Notes: generated by a model from the letters alone, not told the origin. DNA of 64,000 nucleotides from Pontixanthobacter rizhaonensis (GCF_012972675.1 NZ_JABCRE010000002.1:1105001-1169000), one strand, 5' to 3'; positions 28,534 to 37,999 are shown, numbered from the stretch's first letter. Made by a program: numbers and translations.

Positions 28534-28562
28534 GGACAGAGTTGGATAGGAAACAAGTGGTT

Positions 28563-30008
28563 ATGGCAAGCTCTAGCGGTATTGAAGTGGGTAAAGTTGT
28601 CACCCGGTTTGCCCCTTCACCCACCGGCTTTCTGCACATCGGCGGCGCACGCACGGCTCTGTTTAATTGGCTTTTCGCGCGTCGCTATGGCGGGAAAGCG
28701 TTATTGCGGATCGAAGACACCGATAAGAAACGCTCTACTCAAGAAGCCATTGATGCCATTTTGGACGGACTGGACTGGCTGGGTCTGGACTATGATGAAA
28801 AGCCAACGTTTCAATCCTCCTGCGCACAGCGTCACGCGGAAGTGGCCAATGTTCTTCTTGAGAACGGTTATGCCTATCGCTGTTACGCGACGCCGGAAGA
28901 ATTAGAAGAAATGCGGGCCGAGCAAAGAGCCGCCAAGCTGCCGCTACGCTATGATGGCCGGTGGCGCGACCGCGACCCGAGTGAAGCACCGGCAGACGCC
29001 AGCTTTACCGTCCGGGTCAAAACGCCAGTCGATGGCGAAACAACAATCACGGATCTGGTTCAAGGCGATGTGTCCGTGAAAAATGAAGAGATCGATGACT
29101 ATATCATCCTGCGGGCAGATGGCACACCAACCTATATGCTCGCCGCAGTGGTGGATGACCACGATATGGGCTGTACGCATATTATCCGCGGTGATGATCA
29201 TTTGAATAATGCCTTCCGCCAGCTGCCCATATATCGGGCGATGGATGCGATAGAAGGAGGTTGGAGCGACCCGACTTATGCCCACATCCCGCTGATCCAC
29301 GGATCTGACGGTGCGAAACTATCCAAACGTCATGGTGCGTTGGGGGTTGATGCTTATCGCGATGAAATGGGAATTTTGCCTGAAGCGCTCTTCAACTACC
29401 TGCTCCGCCTGGGCTGGGCTCACGGTGACACAGAAGAGGTTTCGCGCGCTGAAGCAATCGAACTATTCAGCCTAGACGGTGTCGGCAAAAGCCCATCACG
29501 GTTTGATATCAAAAAGCTAGAAAACCTTAATGGGCATTATATTCGCCAAGCCGATGATGCGCGATTGGCGCGATTGGTAGCGGATATGCAGGGCGGGAAA
29601 AACGAAAGCGAGATGGACTTGCTCACCAGAGCCATGCCGCTGCTGAAGCCCCGTGCAAAAAACATCCACGAATTGGTCGATGGCTCAGGCTTCATCTTTG
29701 CCAAAATGCCGCTGGAAATGACTGAGAAAGCGCAAAAGTTTCTGACTGACGAGGGCCGCGGATATCTTTCGCTTGTTTCCGCCCGTTTGGCAGCAGAAAA
29801 GAACTGGACATTCGACGCGCTCGAAGCCAGTACAAAGTCACTTGCTGAGGAGCTCGGACTGGGCTTCGGCAAAATAGCGCAGCCCATGCGAGCCGCGCTT
29901 ACCGGAACGACAACGTCACCCGGGATTTTCGATGTGCTGGTCCTTTTCGGACGAGACGAGGCTCTTGCGCGAATTGACGCTCAGGCAGTTTCAGTAAGTC
30001 TCGACTGA
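28563..30008 (+). CDS. gltX: glutamyl-tRNA synthetase
   Basis: 481 residues from ATG 28563. The class I HIGH motif is [19 protein letters not shown], and the KMSKS motif is [11 protein letters not shown]. The upstream AGGAAAC supports this start; the longer frame runs back into comEC antisense. The length is normal. It charges tRNA-Glu (and may mischarge tRNA-Gln in bacteria with GatCAB). gltA follows 39 bases on. Confidence 0.95.
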   Translation: MASSSGIEVGKVVTRFAPSPTGFLHIGGARTALFNWLFARRYGGKALLRIEDTDKKRSTQEAIDAILDGLDWLGLDYDEKPTFQSSCAQRHAEVANVLLENGYAYRCYATPEELEEMRAEQRAAKLPLRYDGRWRDRDPSEAPADASFTVRVKTPVDGETTITDLVQGDVSVKNEEIDDYIILRADGTPTYMLAAVVDDHDMGCTHIIRGDDHLNNAFRQLPIYRAMDAIEGGWSDPTYAHIPLIHGSDGAKLSKRHGALGVDAYRDEMGILPEALFNYLLRLGWAHGDTEEVSRAEAIELFSLDGVGKSPSRFDIKKLENLNGHYIRQADDARLARLVADMQGGKNESEMDLLTRAMPLLKPRAKNIHELVDGSGFIFAKMPLEMTEKAQKFLTDEGRGYLSLVSARLAAEKNWTFDALEASTKSLAEELGLGFGKIAQPMRAALTGTTTSPGIFDVLVLFGRDEALARIDAQAVSVSLD

Positions 30009-30047
30009 ACCAAGCTGGCGAAAAGATCGGGTTGAAGGAGAATGAAT

Positions 30048-31334
30048 GTGGCCGATAATCAGGCGAAACTGGAACTAAACGGGCAAACCCACGAATTTCC
30101 CGTGCTGCAAGGCAGTGTCGGTCCCGATGTGGTCGACATCCGCAAGCTGTATGGGGCGACCGGAGCCTTTACTTTTGACCCCGGCTACAAATCGACCGCC
30201 AGCTGTGAGAGCGCCCTTACCTACATTGACGGTAATGAAGGCGTATTGCTCCATCGTGGCTATCCAATCGGCCAGTTGGCAGAACATTCCAGCTTCATGG
30301 AAACTGCCTATCTGCTGCTCAATGGCGAGCTGCCATCGGGCGAGGAATTGGACGACTTTAATTACACGATCACGCGCCACACGATGCTGCATGATCAGCT
30401 TCGCCAGTTCTATCAGGGCTTCCGTCGGGATGCCCACCCTATGGCGATCATGTGCGGTGTAGTTGGTGCACTGTCCGCTTTCTATCACGACAGCACGGAT
30501 ATTTCCGACCCGGAACACCGCAAAATCAGCAGTCATCGCCTCATCGCGAAGATGCCTACGATTGCGGCGATGGCCTATAAGTACTCCATCGGTCAGCCCT
30601 TTATGGACCCGGACAACTCGCTGTCTTACACCGGCAACTTCCTGCGTATGACTTTCGGCGTGCCCGCTGAAGAATATGAAGTCATTCCAGCTGTCGAACG
30701 CGCAATGGACAAGATCTTCATTCTGCATGCCGATCACGAACAGAACGCATCAACATCGACTGTCCGCCTCGCTGGTTCGTCAGGTGCCAACCCGTTCGCG
30801 TGTACTGCTGCAGGCATTGCGTGCCTTTGGGGTCCAGCCCATGGCGGCGCCAATGAAGCAGCTCTTAACATGCTGCGCGAAATCGGCACGCCCGACCGCA
30901 TTCCTCATTATATCGAGCGGGCCAAGGATAAGAATGATCCATTCCGCCTGATGGGCTTTGGTCACCGAGTATATAAAAACCATGATCCCCGCGCGACTGT
31001 GATGCAAAAAACGGTCCGTGAAGTGTTCGAAGCATTGAATGTCACCGACCCAGTCTTTGAGGTTGCGCTGCAACTGGAAGAAATGGCGCTGAACGATGAC
31101 TATTTCAAAGAGAAGAAGCTGTTCCCGAACGTGGATTTCTACTCTGGCGTGATCCTGTCAGCGATTGGCTTCCCGACAACGATGTTCACCGCCCTGTTCG
31201 CGCTCGCACGCACAGTCGGTTGGGTAGCACAATGGAACGAAATGATTTCTGATCCAGGCCAGGTGATTGGCCGTCCACGTCAGCTGTACACTGGTCCGAC
31301 AGAGCGGGATTACGTGCCGGTTGGCAAACGCTAA
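30048..31334 (+). CDS. gltA: citrate synthase
   Basis: 428 residues from GTG 30048. AAGGAG ends seven bases before this GTG; the ATG at 30042 would be only one base away. The resulting [11 protein letters not shown] matches the N-terminus known for the E. coli enzyme. Catalytic residues are in [10 protein letters not shown] (His), [13 protein letters not shown] (His) and YPNVDFYSG (Asp). It condenses acetyl-CoA and oxaloacetate. A terminator lies 46 bases after the stop, inside the opposing kinase-like gene. Confidence 0.95.
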   Translation: MADNQAKLELNGQTHEFPVLQGSVGPDVVDIRKLYGATGAFTFDPGYKSTASCESALTYIDGNEGVLLHRGYPIGQLAEHSSFMETAYLLLNGELPSGEELDDFNYTITRHTMLHDQLRQFYQGFRRDAHPMAIMCGVVGALSAFYHDSTDISDPEHRKISSHRLIAKMPTIAAMAYKYSIGQPFMDPDNSLSYTGNFLRMTFGVPAEEYEVIPAVERAMDKIFILHADHEQNASTSTVRLAGSSGANPFACTAAGIACLWGPAHGGANEAALNMLREIGTPDRIPHYIERAKDKNDPFRLMGFGHRVYKNHDPRATVMQKTVREVFEALNVTDPVFEVALQLEEMALNDDYFKEKKLFPNVDFYSGVILSAIGFPTTMFTALFALARTVGWVAQWNEMISDPGQVIGRPRQLYTGPTERDYVPVGKR

Positions 31335-31346
31335 CAAACAAAACCG

Positions 31347-32726
31347 CTAAGCGGCTTCGGCCGCCGGTAAATCAAGTACAAAGCGCGCCCCCTTACCGGG
31401 CGCGCTTTTTACTGTGAGGTCGCCGCCCATCGCTCGGGCGATCCGCCTTGAGATATATAGTCCAAGACCAGACCCGCCATCTCCGGTACGGCCCAAACGT
31501 TCAAATTTCTCAAATATGACGGCCTGCTGCTCATCACTTAGACCCGGCCCCATATCGCTCACGATAATTCGCGGGCCGAATTTGGTCTCGTCGATAGCGA
31601 TGTCAACCGGCGATCCATCTGGTGAGTAGCGTATCGCATTGGTGATGATGTTGAGCAATATCTGCAAAACTCTTCGGAACTCGGCTGTCGCGAGTTTCGG
31701 TTCGGCTGCGGAGGGAACCTGCAACTGAATGTTCTTCTCTTGTGCGCGGACCGCCAAAATACCAACAGCCCGTCGCGCCACATCGCCCGCATCAATATGG
31801 TCAGGCGCGGTGGAAAACCCTTCTGATTCCACAACTTCAAGATCTGACAAGTCTTCAATCAGGCCCATCAGATGTTGTCCGGCGGCGGCAATATCGGCAG
31901 CATAGTTGCTGTATTCTTCAGCCAGCGGCCCAGCCATTTTTGACCGAATTGTCTCTGCATTGGCGATAATACGAGCGATCGGCTGCCGCAGCACGGGCGA
32001 CAAGTCACGGCCAATAGAATGCATTGTCGATTGGGCCGGTCGGGATCCGGCTTTACGGCGGTCTACCAAAGGCCTGTTGGGGACGAGATAGAGATCAAAC
32101 CCACCACTCCCCGGGTCAGGTCGGCCCAAAGGCACCAAGCTGGCCGTCCAGATACGATCGGAGCCTTCGATTTCGCACTCTGCACCGTCGAGGAGACGCC
32201 AATGGAGCGGTTGTTGGTGGCTGTTACCTTTAATTGCGATCAGATCCGTCCAGGGATGTCCGCGGGCTTCCCGCATTCTAGCAGTAAGGTCAGCTAGGTC
32301 GCGGGCCTCACTTTCCACCGTAAGAACACACTGTTTCGTATCCAGACGGGCAGTTAATTCGGCAGCGGATTGGTCGACATCACGTTTGCGGTTCAGCTGC
32401 GACGTATCGGTTTCTTCGGGAACAGGCTCGCTCTGCCAATTGGCCACACCAATAAAGCAGCCGCCGTCCTTTTTTGCATTGGGTGCCGCTTCGATCCAGG
32501 CTGTTATGATCTCTTCGCCATCAAAAGCCGTGACTGTGCGCGCTAGACGCAATTGCGATTCCTGAACCTTTGCAACCAGCTCGCGCAATTCCGGAATAGC
32601 AATTTCGCCCGGCAGCGTCCCCCCACAGCGCTCTTGCAGGGTCGCAAGCGGCTCCTGCGCTTGCAGCAAGCGATTGTCAGCATCGGTAGATGCACGAGCC
32701 ATGAAAGATCCAGATAAAGCGCTCAT
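31347..32726 (-). CDS. histidine-kinase-like protein lacking the phospho-accepting histidine
   Basis: 459 residues, soluble (no clear membrane helix). Residues 1-230 are an input region, possibly PAS-like, with a CFIGVANW patch. About 232-300 looks like the HisKA dimerisation helix pair, but at the H-box (expected SHELRTP) it reads SPVLRQP at 243-249, with proline in place of the histidine. The ATPase domain is intact: NIITNA (359-364), SDMGPG (390-395), FEKFERL (405-411) and GGSGLGLYI (417-425). So it may bind or hydrolyse ATP yet cannot autophosphorylate at the usual site. It is four bases downstream of the 320-residue gene in one operon. Could act as an allosteric regulator like other pseudokinases (inference). 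Confidence 0.75.
   Translation of the reverse strand: MSALSGSFMARASTDADNRLLQAQEPLATLQERCGGTLPGEIAIPELRELVAKVQESQLRLARTVTAFDGEEIITAWIEAAPNAKKDGGCFIGVANWQSEPVPEETDTSQLNRKRDVDQSAAELTARLDTKQCVLTVESEARDLADLTARMREARGHPWTDLIAIKGNSHQQPLHWRLLDGAECEIEGSDRIWTASLVPLGRPDPGSGGFDLYLVPNRPLVDRRKAGSRPAQSTMHSIGRDLSPVLRQPIARIIANAETIRSKMAGPLAEEYSNYAADIAAAGQHLMGLIEDLSDLEVVESEGFSTAPDHIDAGDVARRAVGILAVRAQEKNIQLQVPSAAEPKLATAEFRRVLQILLNIITNAIRYSPDGSPVDIAIDETKFGPRIIVSDMGPGLSDEQQAVIFEKFERLGRTGDGGSGLGLYISRRIARAMGGDLTVKSAPGKGARFVLDLPAAEAA
31351..31364 (+). terminator. UUCG-capped hairpin between gltA and the kinase-like gene
   Basis: GCGGC-TTCG-GCCGC, a perfect five-base-pair stem with a stable cUUCGg loop. It lies inside the last codons of the opposing gene. 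No T-run, so probably an auxiliary structure. Confidence 0.35.
31380..31410 (+). terminator. rho-independent terminator of gltA (within the opposing gene)
   Basis: An 11-base-pair stem AAAGCGCGCCC (31380-31390) with GGGCGCGCTTT (31398-31408), loop CCTTACC, then T residues to 31410. It is 46 bases downstream of the gltA stop and points along gltA. It overlaps, antisense, the codons of the GKGARF box near the kinase C-terminus. Confidence 0.75.
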
Positions 32727-32730
32727 AGGA

Positions 32731-33693
32731 TCAGCCTGCCATCCGACCAGCAGATTCGGCTAGAATCTCAGCCGCTTTATCAATTCGCAACATCTCAAAG
32801 CCCTCAGGCAAAGCTACCTCCGGGTGGATATGGACAAACTGCTCTTCCACTTGGCGCGGTTTTAAACCCGCAGCCCGAAGTGCCAACGCCAATCTGCCCA
32901 ACTGGCGATCATTAGTGGACATCGTAGCGATATCGCGGCTTTGCCCTAAACTCTTGGCAAGCGCTGTCAGAAAAATCGCAACACCTGCATGACTGAGCGA
33001 TAATGCCGCCAGCGCGCCGTTACCCATCCCGGATACTAAGCGCGATAGGAGCCCTACCCGGCTGGCTGATTCGTCATACACAGACCGCAATTGCATCTCT
33101 GCCTGAGCGACAATCTGATCAGGGTCTGTTGCAGCAAAGTTGCGCCAAATCAGTAGCACGGAATGAAACAGATCACCGGGCAAGTCGTTGATCGATAGCT
33201 CCATCCGCTTCTGCTGCTGGACGAACCGAGCCTGGGCAGCCAACGCCGCCATTGCCAAACTGGCTGTTTCCGGATCATCAGAAGAGATCAAAGCCTGCAG
33301 TAAAGGCGACAACACCAAATCAATCGCGTTCCTCTGCTCCAACCGCGTGGCCAATTGGGCTTCGACCGTTAGAGCATGGCAATGGGAAAGGAAGCTATTG
33401 TCCGCCAGTAAGTCAGCCGCAAGATCGGGCTTACGGTGCGAGACGAATGCGAGCGGGTCTTCAATTTCAGCGGCTGTGGCCTGAGCTCCAAGCAACTGGG
33501 TAGCCATGCTTTCCGCAGTGCCGCGGATATGTGCGACCACTTGATCGCTAAAAAGTGCATTGCCGGAATTTGTTACAAGATGCCCCAAAATAGGCGCAAC
33601 TGTACCCAGTACTGCATCGCCGTGAGCCAATTCATCGCGCAACACTCCCTCAACGGGGATAGAAGCATTCGAAGGGTTGGCAGCGTCGCTCAT
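32731..33693 (-). CDS. uncharacterised helical protein
   Basis: 320 residues, Ala/Leu-rich and mostly alpha-helical by pattern, with HEAT-like segments (DDPETASLAMAALAAQARFV). I see no signal peptide. There is one mildly hydrophobic stretch at about 222-246 (LVSGMGNGALAALSLSHAGVAIFLTALA) that could be buried. I do not recognise the family with confidence; DUF2336-like helical proteins are a possible comparison. It lies between the degenerate nucleotidyltransferase membrane protein and the kinase-like protein in the same operon, which suggests a shared role. Confidence 0.65.
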   Translation of the reverse strand: MSDAANPSNASIPVEGVLRDELAHGDAVLGTVAPILGHLVTNSGNALFSDQVVAHIRGTAESMATQLLGAQATAAEIEDPLAFVSHRKPDLAADLLADNSFLSHCHALTVEAQLATRLEQRNAIDLVLSPLLQALISSDDPETASLAMAALAAQARFVQQQKRMELSINDLPGDLFHSVLLIWRNFAATDPDQIVAQAEMQLRSVYDESASRVGLLSRLVSGMGNGALAALSLSHAGVAIFLTALAKSLGQSRDIATMSTNDRQLGRLALALRAAGLKPRQVEEQFVHIHPEVALPEGFEMLRIDKAAEILAESAGRMAG

Positions 33694-33716
33694 TGCGCTC
33701 TCTTAGCTCAGGATGG

Positions 33717-34922
33717 TTAAGTTGGCGTTAGCCTTGCTCGATAGTTTTGAAATAAAAGAACCATCAGTACGGCTACCGCAAGTATCTGAAGAATAACCAT
33801 AAAGGCTCCGGTGAATGCCAGGCCTAAAAACCCTAGCGACAGAACACCGCGATCGCTTCCTAAAGCCTGCCATGATCGCCACAAAGAATTCCCCAAAATT
33901 AGTTCTGTTACCCGTAAAAGGCCGATCAACATCACGGCAGCAAACCCCATCTCTATCTGATCATGCGCTGGGGTAATCACGATACATAAACCAACCAGAA
34001 CAGCATCTAAGGCCAGCAGAGACGCCTCATAAGCGACGTTCTGCGTGGTGGTTGCCGTGTCTCTCAGAACAACTGACAGTGTTCCGGCGAACCGTCGCGA
34101 AAATGCAGCCAGCGCTGCAACCCCAAAACCGATCGACGCATAGCCAAAATATCCTAACAACCCGGCGATCGACAAAAGAACCAGCATCCCGCCGTGGCTG
34201 AGAACGGCAGCCAATCGCAAATTAGGGTGCTTCTTAGTAACGGTAATCGCGGCCTGATCAGCCAATCTGTAAGTCGGCGCTATAAAAGGAGCGACCTCGG
34301 TGCGATCTTGTAACCACCTGGTTTCAAAATTCTGAGCCAGCTGGGCCGAACTTGCCAATACCCAATGGCTATCCGTGACCGCCTTATCAGGCACCGCAAC
34401 GCAGCCGGTTCCGTTCTGCAAAGCCAAGCGCAACAAACTGGATTGAGGGTCAATATCGCTCGGCATCTCAGCCAGTTGTTCAACGAGCGCACCAGCAATC
34501 ACCATGATACCCGCCCAAGCCCTGTCCCGATCCAGCCTTTCAAAACCCGTATTTACAGCCGGATCCGCTGCGATTGTTAAAACGGATCGATGCGGGCCGA
34601 TATGCGCCGCCGCAATATCAGTGTCGAAAGCCAATCCATCAGAAATAACCATCAGATCATCCGCAATACTCACCATCCCGGAGAGATTTATCGTACTGCG
34701 CACCGCATGAAACACAGCCCCTGCCCGCTCGGCGCGGTGCTGGATATCAACGATCTCGGGGCTGAGATCATCCACGAGGCATATAATTCTCTCACACCCG
34801 GAATTGAGTGCGAAACTCACTTGTCTTGAAAGAATGCTTTGACCGCCCACACGCAAAAATCCGCGCGGGGTTGAGCCGGCATCGGATGCCAATTCCTGCG
34901 ATGACAATAACGCAACCAACAT
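33717..34922 (-). CDS. membrane protein with degenerate nucleotidyltransferase-like N-domain
   Basis: 401 residues. Residues 1-215 resemble the Rossmann-type nucleotidyltransferase fold: RGFLRVGGQSILSRQVSFAL (20-39), CERIICLVDD (43-52) and VISDGLAF (92-99) sit where PK-LLPVGGKPLI, strand 3 and the NGD loop are expected. The GxGTR nucleotide loop is absent, replaced by SSQELASDAGSTP. Residues ~236-392 are about five hydrophobic helices without the CDP-alcohol phosphotransferase DG-AR-G-D-D motif. The order soluble domain then membrane domain recalls inositol-phosphate cytidylyltransferase/DIPP synthase fusions, but both active sites look lost. First gene of the operon. Confidence 0.6.
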   Translation of the reverse strand: MLVALLSSQELASDAGSTPRGFLRVGGQSILSRQVSFALNSGCERIICLVDDLSPEIVDIQHRAERAGAVFHAVRSTINLSGMVSIADDLMVISDGLAFDTDIAAAHIGPHRSVLTIAADPAVNTGFERLDRDRAWAGIMVIAGALVEQLAEMPSDIDPQSSLLRLALQNGTGCVAVPDKAVTDSHWVLASSAQLAQNFETRWLQDRTEVAPFIAPTYRLADQAAITVTKKHPNLRLAAVLSHGGMLVLLSIAGLLGYFGYASIGFGVAALAAFSRRFAGTLSVVLRDTATTTQNVAYEASLLALDAVLVGLCIVITPAHDQIEMGFAAVMLIGLLRVTELILGNSLWRSWQALGSDRGVLSLGFLGLAFTGAFMVILQILAVAVLMVLLFQNYRARLTPT

Positions 34923-34995
34923 AATGGCAGCTCCTCGTTGAACTGCCTGTTACTGGGTTATGGTAGAAGTGCCAAGCGAACCGCTGGCGATGTGC

Positions 34996-35298
34996 TCAGC
35001 TCGACGAAAAATCTGCGTAGAATTTTTCGATCCGGCGGATAACCGTCGGTTCGCCAGGGACGGTTTCGATGGCTTCATTGGCCAACGCCAGCAATTGGTC
35101 AGCATGGAAACTGGCAGCGATCCCCTTAAGCCGGTGCGCTGCCATGATCCAATTGGCATCACATCTGGATCGCTTCAACAGATCTATTTGCCGTTCCAAA
35201 CTCTCGGCGAATGCACCCCGCAGCTCTGCCAAGAGAGCTGGATCATCGCCCGCAGCAGCAGCCAGAGTCGCGTCGAAAGAGCCGTTTTCATATACCAT
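34996..35298 (-). CDS. Hpt domain histidine phosphotransfer protein
   Basis: 100 residues from ATG 35298 (MVYENGSFDATLAAAAGDDPALL); a start at 35349 would add 17 residues with no support. It is a single Hpt four-helix bundle with the phosphorylatable histidine in AAHRLKGIAASF. No receiver or kinase domain is attached. Such proteins shuttle phosphate between hybrid kinases and response regulators. It is 73 bases upstream of the membrane-protein operon on the same strand and divergent from the TipN-like gene. Partner unknown. Confidence 0.82.
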   Translation of the reverse strand: MVYENGSFDATLAAAAGDDPALLAELRGAFAESLERQIDLLKRSRCDANWIMAAHRLKGIAASFHADQLLALANEAIETVPGEPTVIRRIEKFYADFSSS

Positions 35299-35368
35299 AG
35301 TTACAGAACTACGCGCCCTAAGGTTAAAGCAGGGTTTATCCTTTGCCAAAAACTGCTAGATTCCGGGT

Positions 35369-37999
35369 ATGACCGGGGGATCAAAGATCAGGGCGATTGG
35401 CCCAGAAGATGCGCAAGATGCGCTTGTGGACACCGACGCTGGCGAAGCGGAGGCTGCCCTTTCACTGGATGACGAGTTCATTCAAGAGGACGAAGAGGCG
35501 TGGGAGTATGATGAAACTCCTGCCCGCAACTTCAGGTGGATAGCGCCCACACTGGCCGTTCTTGGAGTGTGCGCATGGACCGGATTCTATGGGTGGGCTC
35601 ATCAGTCAGAGCTTCTTTCAGGCGGCACGCCGCAACAATGGACCGGCTGGATTACCGCCTGGTCAGTGCCCGTTTTGCTGATTGTTTCGGTATGGATTCT
35701 CGCGACTCGCAATAGCAAAACCGAAGCCAGACGCTTTGGAGAGATTGCCCATAGCCTATCGACTGAATCAGCCCTGCTGGAAGATAGGTTGACTACGGTT
35801 AATCGCGAACTCAGCTTGGCGAGAGAGTTTTTAAGTTCGCAATCACGCGAACTGGATTCAGTTGGCAGGATCGCCAGTGAACGGCTTTCCGAACATGCGG
35901 ACCATATACAATCGCTCGTCGCGCTGAACGCTGACCAAATCGATTCCATCGCAGATGTCAGCACGAAAGCGTTGGAAAATATGGACCGTCTGCGGGACGA
36001 TCTGCCCGTTATCGCCAATTCTGCGCGCGACGTTTCCAATCAAATCGGAAATGCGGGCGAGACCGCCCAAGGGCAAATTGCAGAACTTATCGGCGGGTTC
36101 GAAAACCTTGAGGGTTTGAGTAAAACCAACACCGGTCGGGTATCCAAAATACGCGCCGAACTGGACGATCTTGTCGCTGAGTTTGAACGGCGCACCACAC
36201 AAATGGGCGAGCTGTCCTCTGCTCGCTTTACCGCTTTGCAGGACACCAGCGAAACATTCCGTGCTGAGTTGGACAGCCGCGAAGTTGAAAATTTGGCTGC
36301 CGCCCGCCGCCGGGCGGACGCATTGGCAGACGAGTTTGCCACCTCCCGCTCAACCCTGGAAGAAGAAGAGGAAGAGGCTCTACGCTCGCTGAGAGCGCGG
36401 CTTTTGGCTATTCGTGAAGAAGCTGGCACCGTCTCTAACTCTGTTCAGGAAAGCGAAGCGATGGCTCTTGGCTTGTGGCAAGATCGGATCGCGGCTTTGA
36501 AGCAGCAACTGATTGAAGCCATTGCGGAAGTCGAACGCGTTGATCAGCGAGGCATGGATGCCGCCAATGCCAAACTCTCTGTCTTGCGGGAAGAAGCCGA
36601 AGCCTTTGAAGCCAATCTGGCAGACCGCGACGCGCGGATGATGGATCAATTGCGATCTCGCCGGGATCAATTGGCTAAAGATGAAGAACAGGCATTCGCC
36701 AAATTATCCGAGAAATTGGATATATTGGATAGTAATATTACCGAGCGTAGAGAGGCTCAGCAAGCAGGCGCGGATACTCTATCTGCCCATAGCGAAATGA
36801 TCGCAGCGAAGTTTGCTGACCTGCAGCAGTCTCTCGAAGAAATCGCCGAGCTGAGCGGCAGCACGACAACATCGCTATCAGACGGTGCCGATAGGCTCGA
36901 AACCAAATTGGCGCAGAGCAAAGAAACGCTCGCAGTGACCGATAATGCGGTAAGCGAGCTGACCGACGCGACCGTTCGCTTGTTGGAGCTGATCCAAGCT
37001 AGCGTGCAGCATAGCTCTGCGGACTTACCCGAAGCGCTGACAGTTGCGGAAGACCGCTTGAAGGAAGTCCGCGTGGAGGCAGAAGGTCTGCGAGATGTGG
37101 TCGGGGCAGCTGAAACGAGCGGCGAGGATCTGTCGGCTTATGTTCTGTCCGCACGCGAAACAGCCCAAGCTTCGATTGCAGATGTCGATACGATGCGCGA
37201 AAATCTGGAAACGACCAACGAAGGTACGAGCCAAACGATTGCGGGTCTGGCAGACAGTTTGGCAACGCTGAACGAGCAAAGCGACATCTTGTCCGCCAAA
37301 GCGCAAGATCAACTTCGCGATGCGATACAAGCGCTCGAAGAAGCCGCGAGAACTGCCCCAGCGACCATAGAACTCGGCGTTCGTGAGAGTGTCCTCGCTC
37401 TGGCGGCGAATGTCGGCAAGGAAACCGGCGAAGTACTCGACCGGACGTTGAATGAAAGCGCGAAGGAATCAATTGCCCGGCTGGAGGAAGCTTCCCGCTC
37501 GGCCGCAAATGCTGGCCGCGACACGGCCATACAATTGCGGGATCAACTGTCGAAAGTGAACGAGCTGGCCGGAAGCCTTGAAACGCGTGTCGCGAGAGCC
37601 CGCGAACAGGCTGAAGAACAAGTCGGTAATGACTTTGCGCGCAGAATGGCCCTGATCACAGAAAGCCTCAATTCTAACTCAATCGATATCGCCAAGGCGA
37701 TAGATACCGATGTGACAGATACCGCCTGGGCATCTTACCTGCGCGGTGATCGCGGTATCTTTACCCGCCGTGCCGTGCGCTTGCTCGACAATACAGAGGC
37801 CCGCGACATAGCCGAAATTTACGACGAGGATGCTGACTTCCGCGAGAATGTGAGCCGGTACATCCACGATTTCGAAGCAATGCTGCGTTCAATGCTATCC
37901 ACCCGTGATGGCAATGCCTTGGGCGTAACATTGCTCAGTTCCGATATGGGTAAACTGTACGTGGCGCTGGCCCAAGCCATTCAGCGGTTGCGGGAGTAA
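35369..37999 (+). CDS. TipN-like polarity protein (two membrane helices plus long coiled coil)
   Basis: 876 residues. Residues 1-55 are acidic. Two membrane helices lie at about 57-76 and 93-112. From about 115 to 770 the chain is a nearly continuous coiled coil rich in Glu, Ala, Arg and Leu. The last ~105 residues form a conserved-looking domain (SYLRGDRGIFTRRAVRLLDN, YIHDFEAMLRSML, TLLSSDMGKLYVALAQAI). Length, helix positions and coiled coil match Caulobacter TipN, the new-pole landmark that guides flagellum placement and ParA. Assignment rests on architecture and recalled C-terminal similarity. The stop overlaps the convergent DUF1467 gene by 19 bases. Confidence 0.65.
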   Translation: MTGGSKIRAIGPEDAQDALVDTDAGEAEAALSLDDEFIQEDEEAWEYDETPARNFRWIAPTLAVLGVCAWTGFYGWAHQSELLSGGTPQQWTGWITAWSVPVLLIVSVWILATRNSKTEARRFGEIAHSLSTESALLEDRLTTVNRELSLAREFLSSQSRELDSVGRIASERLSEHADHIQSLVALNADQIDSIADVSTKALENMDRLRDDLPVIANSARDVSNQIGNAGETAQGQIAELIGGFENLEGLSKTNTGRVSKIRAELDDLVAEFERRTTQMGELSSARFTALQDTSETFRAELDSREVENLAAARRRADALADEFATSRSTLEEEEEEALRSLRARLLAIREEAGTVSNSVQESEAMALGLWQDRIAALKQQLIEAIAEVERVDQRGMDAANAKLSVLREEAEAFEANLADRDARMMDQLRSRRDQLAKDEEQAFAKLSEKLDILDSNITERREAQQAGADTLSAHSEMIAAKFADLQQSLEEIAELSGSTTTSLSDGADRLETKLAQSKETLAVTDNAVSELTDATVRLLELIQASVQHSSADLPEALTVAEDRLKEVRVEAEGLRDVVGAAETSGEDLSAYVLSARETAQASIADVDTMRENLETTNEGTSQTIAGLADSLATLNEQSDILSAKAQDQLRDAIQALEEAARTAPATIELGVRESVLALAANVGKETGEVLDRTLNESAKESIARLEEASRSAANAGRDTAIQLRDQLSKVNELAGSLETRVARAREQAEEQVGNDFARRMALITESLNSNSIDIAKAIDTDVTDTAWASYLRGDRGIFTRRAVRLLDNTEARDIAEIYDEDADFRENVSRYIHDFEAMLRSMLSTRDGNALGVTLLSSDMGKLYVALAQAIQRLRE

